Part shown: positions 59,351 to 64,000 of the stretch, in pieces
Layout: the number at the start of each line of letters is the position of its first letter
Position numbering within the stretch: position 1 is the first letter of the stretch
Assembly: GCA_015680685.1 (NCBI GenBank)
Contig: MNCI01037953.1
Location: 1,124,542 to 1,188,541, forward strand
DNA length: 64,000 bases
Source of the DNA: Gnetum montanum
Lineage: Eukaryota; Streptophyta; Gnetopsida; Gnetales; Gnetaceae
Direction: 5' to 3'
Notes under the pieces: generated by a model
Told to the model about the DNA's origin: nothing
Database searches by the model: none
The model's input: the letters and a program-made list of their open reading frames with translations, nothing else
Made by a program: the position numbers and the translations under genes

Positions 59351-62300
59351 ATGGCTCCTAAGACTTATTTGGTGCTTGCAAGGGTTGAGGAGGTGAAGAA
59401 GACCCAAGAGCATGAGCCACAAGCACGTGTTGCGATGTGGAGGAGCACACCATTGTCCTAGTAAGTTACTATGTCTCCTTTGCTTCTCTTTTTTGTGCTT
59501 TCTGTTGTCCTCTACTCTTGTTTTGCATCCATTCTTGGCTACCTGTGTTTTCTATGGTCACATTTTTTTAGCCTTTGTATCACCGTTGTCACCATTTTGG
59601 TTGTGGGAGATGCATAAACATTACGTCATGGTTGCATGCAAGGCCGTTGAAACCATCACCACCGTAGTTGTCATAACCACGAAGGTTGGGGTAGTTTAGG
59701 TTGCTTGACCCTAGCATGCTGCAACATAAAACCCTTGGGATGGCTAGGCCATGTGTGATGCGGCAACGTGACACATGTTTTATTTGAGCATATTGTCAAT
59801 TATTTTGTTGCCATGCTAGGCTCATTCGCATGTTCTTGCTACACTAGGCTTTCATGCCCTTGCTATGCTATGTATGGGTGGAGGGTTATGCTACGCTATA
59901 TACATGGCCTACTAGGTGTTGCTACGTTGCACGTGTATTTCCTTTAAGTATGATGTTAACATTCATTGATTGTGTCGTGCAGGGTGGGGCCAAGGCCTAG
60001 GCTGATCATTTTGAACATTAGAGCGGTCTTGTGCCATGTGAGTAGACCTGTGGCCAACGCCCCTCCTCCCCAAATATGTATGGAAGAGTGAGGGGTCTAG
60101 TTCAGAGAAGGGGCATGAAACTTCTTGCAATTCCTGCTTGACCACTTCAGTGTGATTGTTTGGTCTTCCCTAGAGGAGGAGGAGGCATCTGGTATAACAG
60201 AAGCCCTGTTGCCTAGGGCAAGTTAGGGTATTTTGAGCTTTTTTATCAATGGGCAATCATGAACAGGTAGGGAGAGGGAACCAGCCAATGCTCAATAGGG
60301 TTAAGTCATTTAGCCCAGATCTGAGACATGCCCAGATATAGTTGCTACCACCACTACAACACATTGTTCCTTGCACGCTACATGGCAACATGCTTTTAGA
60401 ACCTACAGGGGACTATCTATTGTGCTAGTGGGTGAGTTTTGTAGCCTTTCTCTGCTGTGTCATGCAATGTTGGCCATGTTGGCTGAATGCTAATAGTATG
60501 TGTTTGTCACTAGGTTCTTTATCAATGATGATGGGGTTCACAATTGATCGGGTCTACTGGCTACAATAGAACTAGCCCTGCAAGAGTTCTCTTCTGCTAA
60601 GAACCCGTAGGTGGGTGTGATCAGTCAATGTGGGAGAGAATACCATACCTACCCAAGCACGTTTCATGTTCCCTACAACCAGTGCAAGGAGAAGGGTTGG
60701 CTAGATGAGAAGTGGGCAGAACCCTTAAAGCCAGTCACAGTTGAAGAAGCTCTGGTTGAACTCCCACTATTCTCGTTACCATACAGACCTAGTTGGTCAA
60801 ATAGTAAGTGTTGCATGCTCAAGTGTTTTTACAATCCTTGTATTTCTTACATCGTCATGCTAAGCGTGTTTTGTAAAAATTGTTGCAGGGGAAAAGAACC
60901 CCCAGGAGGTGACAGTGGTAATTGTTGAGATGCAAGGGGCAAACATTTACTTCAAATATGGAGAAGTAGCAGTGTGCCAGCACTGGTTAGACCAGGGGGC
61001 CTTGGAATCCTTGGTCAAGAACGTCCAAAATGTGGGGCTTATGGATCTGTTCGTGGACCCGAATCTGAGCGTTTCAGTCATCGAGATGCTTTCCTTGGTC
61101 AACTCCTCCTCTAAGAGGGCGAGTCATTTTTACACATGCATATGGGACATGTGGGTGGTCATTAAAATCAATTACCAGCTATTTACAAACCTATTTGGTG
61201 TTCTTCTAACAGTGTCCCCATAGGGTCGAGGCACAAGAAGGAGTTGACCCCTCAGAAGAAGGATATCGAGGAGTGGTTGGGGCTTGTTAAGGAGCAGAAA
61301 GGGCTCCCCATGGATAAGCTTAAGGATAGCCTTGCCATGGAGATTTACCTAGTCTTCCATGCCCATGCATTTCCCCAATTTCTTACCCAAGAGAAGGTCC
61401 TAGGGCTTGAGCAGGCCTGGATAATGCAGGAGGTTATGGAAGAAGGGACTTGTTACAACTGGGCTAGCTTCCTATGTAAGGGCTTGTAGGCTGAGATTTT
61501 GGGACTCTATGAAAAAATGGAATCCCGCTCCAACATACACTATGCCTTCTACATAGGCTTCCTGAAGCACTTTACGAAGTTTCTGGTAGTTCAAGAGGAT
61601 GGAGTCTAGGCCCTGCAAAATCACAACTAGATCTTCAAGCTGTTGATTTGATAGATCCTCCAGACCACATGAGCCCAAGATCCCCTGAAAGTGGTTGGGG
61701 AGTCGTTGTCTATAACGACCAAAGGTCTGGTAGCTCGTACCATTCATGGTTAGGACAGCATGGGAGAGATGTCCCCTACTATAGTCGGTAGCATGACGTG
61801 GGGGACGTCTCATAGCTAAGACTGTGCCCAAGGAGTTGCGAAGGAAGAGGCCTCCCCTAGCTAGGAAAACCCTCCTTGTGGAGGAAGAGGAGGGACAAAG
61901 ACTATGACTTAAGCTGCAGAGGACATAACCCCCCATTAATAAATTCTTTCGTGTAATGCCTATTTTACTATTGTTTGGTATGCTATGCTACGCTAGGCGA
62001 TGTAGCGTAGCGTAGCATCTACTTTGAGCTAATTTGTTTTGGACTGACGCAAACATGTTTTTTTGCTAGCAGAGGAAGAAGAAGAAGAAGAAGAAGTCGA
62101 TGAAGAAGTGTTGGCCCTTAAGACAAGGGCGACGAATGACGATGCAGAGGCCCCAGTTTCAGAGGAAAGGGCCCCAATCAAAAATAAGGGAGCTCCTATT
62201 CCTAGGGCAGGGGCTCTTGTCATTAGGGAGCCTTCAATCAATGAAGAGGCATCTCCCTTGAATATAAAATACATTGGTCTCCTAAAAGGAAAGGCACTAG

Positions 62301-63761
62301 TGCATGAGGAAAGGGCTCATATGGACTTAGCAGGGCCCTCCACCAAAGCTACCACCATCATCTTGCATCAGCAAGAAGAAAGGTCGCAGCCGAACGCTGG
62401 TGAGTTTGGTGATATGTTTGCCTTATCGTAGTCCATTTTGGCCATTGCTAATATGCTTAGTCATGTAATAGGTGCTACTGTTGATGTCGTAGGACCACCT
62501 CCGATTCGTGGAGAGTCATGGGCCAAGATCCCTGATAAGTTTGCATTCATGTAGAAACTTGTCGACGACATGATCAAATGCCTTTAGTAGATGAACCTTG
62601 ATGTGGGTAGGTCATAGTATTAAATGCTCCTATGTTTTTATGCTAAAAAATTTTAAGTTCATTGATTTTTCTATGCTAATGCGATTGCTACGCTCTTTGT
62701 GTCAAGGCAGCCTCTTGGCTCAAATGGGACATGGCACGACCTATGAAAGTTGGTGTCGTGCCTACACTCTCACCTGACGTGATAGAGGTGTCTCGTCACA
62801 CGTTCGATGAGGCTTATGAGTGCGTCTTGCACTTGGCATGCTCCCTGTGGGAGTATAAGTGTGTCAACAAGGACCTGTGGAAACAGGTCTAAAGGGCTAA
62901 GAAAAGAGAGGTTGACCTAGTCATTGAGGTGGAGGATTTCAAGTCAAGGAACGAGTTCCTCATAAACTAGAACCCTGATGCTGAGGACTGGCATAAGGCT
63001 ATAGACAACTATGCCATATTTTGGACTATCATTCGTCAGAACGTTGAATCCACTCACGAGATAGTTGAACAACAAATGTAGATGGACCTGCTGGCCCAAA
63101 AGTGTTAAGACATGAAAGATATCAATGCCAAGGTTTTTGAATGGGGGCGAACCGAGAGAAACCACAAAAACATGTACAAGTTAGAGAATGACACCCATCG
63201 AAAACTATACAAAGATGTTGTTGTGGAGGCATTCATGTATGAAGCATTTGTGAATGCCATCGACACTTCTGAGGCCTACGCTAAGTTCAAAGAGTAGGTG
63301 AAGGTTACAAAATCTCCTGATTTGAAAGTGGACCTTCCTACACGAGAGACCACAACTGCCTCCCTTTCCCTAGAACCTCTAATATGGACGATCATGGAAA
63401 GGGAAAGAGCTGCTGCTGCGAATGCTGAACCTAGCAACAGGCTTTGGATGAACATCATGACAGAGGAGGTCTAGCGTCGCCTTAGGCTCGGTCTAGACCG
63501 AATACCCTTTGAGACTGACGCCGACCCCTCTCAAGTTAGTCGCTTTACTGTGTAGATGCTCATGCATATGTTATAATTTGCATTTGTTGCCTTACTGATT
63601 ACTTCATTCCTACGATGCAGGCTTCAAATGAGGGTGCAAGGCCCATAGAGGGAGGGAATGAAGAACTGGCACTAGTAGAAGGCAACACAGGGGAGGATGA
63701 TGCACAAGCAGATGAAGCAGAGGTGAGCAGTGAGGACGATGCAAACCGAGACAACCCATGA
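59351..63761 (+). pseudogene. FCP1/NIF-like HAD phosphatase gene with helical tail, copy 2 (8 exons)
   Basis: Proposed exons: 59351-59460, 59983-60431, 60514-60804, 60889-61122, 61224-about 61940, 62073-62606, 62711-63534, 63621-63761. All introns are GT-AG, several with GTAAGT or GTGAGT donors, and the frame is kept at the junctions I could test. Exon 2 has 'RLIILNIRAVLCHV', like the HAD motif I strand with Asp changed to Asn, then 'HFSVIVWSSLEEEE', 'ALLPRA' and 'FFINGQS'; the exon 2/3 join gives 'GTIYCASGFFINDDGVHN'. Exons 4-8 encode a helical protein of unknown type: 'DIEEWLGLVKEQKGLP', an EEEEEEE run, 'HKNMYKLENDTHRKLYKD', and an acidic C-terminus ending at TGA 63759-63761. About twenty in-frame stops, mostly TAG. 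Head-to-head with the Tat-like pol at 54930-58290. HAD ancestry is inference from motifs; the exon structure is better supported. Confidence 0.58.
60432..60513 (+). other. Intron 2 of phosphatase-like copy 2
   Basis: 82 bp, GTGAGT...CACTAG, splitting a Gly codon after its second base, exactly as intron 38698-38789 does in copy 1. This is the strongest single sign that both loci descend from one spliced gene. Confidence 0.75.
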
Positions 63762-63825
63762 CAGCATGGGATTTTTTTTTGAAGTTTTAAAATTTTGTAA
63801 ACATTGCCAATAGGTGAAAGCTTTG

Positions 63826-63831
63826 AATAAA
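63826..63831 (+). terminator. AATAAA poly(A) signal of phosphatase-like copy 2
   Basis: Canonical signal 65 bp after the TGA stop at 63759-63761. Confidence 0.55.
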
Positions 63832-63903
63832 ATGAAACACTTCAGAAAAGAAACTGATTTTTGCGTTAACTTGTGTATCATGTAAATTTTCATGTTTTCA
63901 TAT

Positions 63904-63957
63904 GCTAGTTTTAGGCCATTTCAGGCCATTGCTAGTTTTAGGCTATTTTAGGCCATT
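63904..63957 (+). repeat. Two 27-bp GCTAGTTTTAGGCCATT units
   Basis: Positions 63904-63930 and 63931-63957 are tandem 27-mers with two mismatches. The same motif lies 340-520 bp past the phosphatase-like copy 1 (42890-43070). Confidence 0.85.
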
Positions 63958-64000
63958 GCATAACATGCTAGCAGGATTATATGTTAACAAAGCAAAAAGC

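Noticed and set aside
61472-61936. 154-residue minus-strand open frame
   Set aside because: It is antisense to exon 5 of the phosphatase-like gene, which aligns with copy 1 on the plus strand. The openness comes from TAG codons on the plus strand reading CTA on the minus.
62063-62431. Independent 122-residue acidic gene starting with an EEEEEEE run
   Set aside because: It begins at a good splice acceptor (GCTAGCAG at 62065-62072) and aligns in position with exon 6 of copy 1, so it is an exon and not a separate gene.
1-64000. tRNA, rRNA or other structured RNA genes
   Set aside because: I saw no cloverleaf with A/B boxes and no rRNA-like block. A covariance-model scan would be needed to exclude degenerate ones.

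Overview
This window reads as intergenic DNA of a large plant nuclear genome. It holds nested, decayed LTR retrotransposons of several lineages (Athila-like, Tat-like and a gag/protease-only Ty3/gypsy family, plus Ty1/Copia), and no intact long reading frame. The density of old broken elements and the excess of C-to-T type changes suggest a big, heavily methylated genome that removes repeats slowly, such as a gymnosperm. That taxonomic guess is inference only. Single Ns at 2587, 5336, 52426 and 54451 and an 80-N run at 34395-34474 mark assembly joins.

Layout. 1-1972 and 9689-11536 are two halves of one minus-strand gypsy gag/protease relic, split by a gag-only LTR element (1973-9688, LTR pair, near-matching target-site duplication). 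13560-16301 is the gag end and 5' LTR of a Copia element. 16302-18105 is a stem-loop minisatellite. 18340-21260 is a broken plus-strand gene with a transposase-like domain. 24.6-31.6 kb holds repeat-rich spacer around a Tat-type second RNase H/integrase relic (26310-28350). 31599-37561 is a second copy of the gag-only LTR element. 38198-42550 is a plus-strand multi-exon pseudogene, interrupted by a solo Copia LTR. 43316-46430 (minus) and 48711-52011 (plus) are further gag/protease relics. 52489-54450 is an almost exact inverted copy of 50464-52425, probably an assembly artefact. 54930-58290 (minus) is a Tat-type RT-RNaseH-second RNaseH-integrase. 59351-63761 is the second, better preserved copy of the multi-exon pseudogene, with a TATA-like box, eight exons, seven introns and a poly(A) signal.

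Most notable: (i) the multi-exon gene resembles the FCP1/NIF branch of HAD phosphatases and occurs twice, on the strand opposite to Tat-type pol, with a shared intron position and phase; (ii) the gag-only element, Athila-like by Gag and primer site, carries a roughly 626-codon coiled-coil ORF where an env-like gene would sit; (iii) a transposase-like pseudogene lies beside an array of small inverted repeats. Most in-frame stops are TAG or TGA where a homologue or frame suggests CAG or CGA, the expected result of methyl-cytosine deamination at CHG and CG sites.
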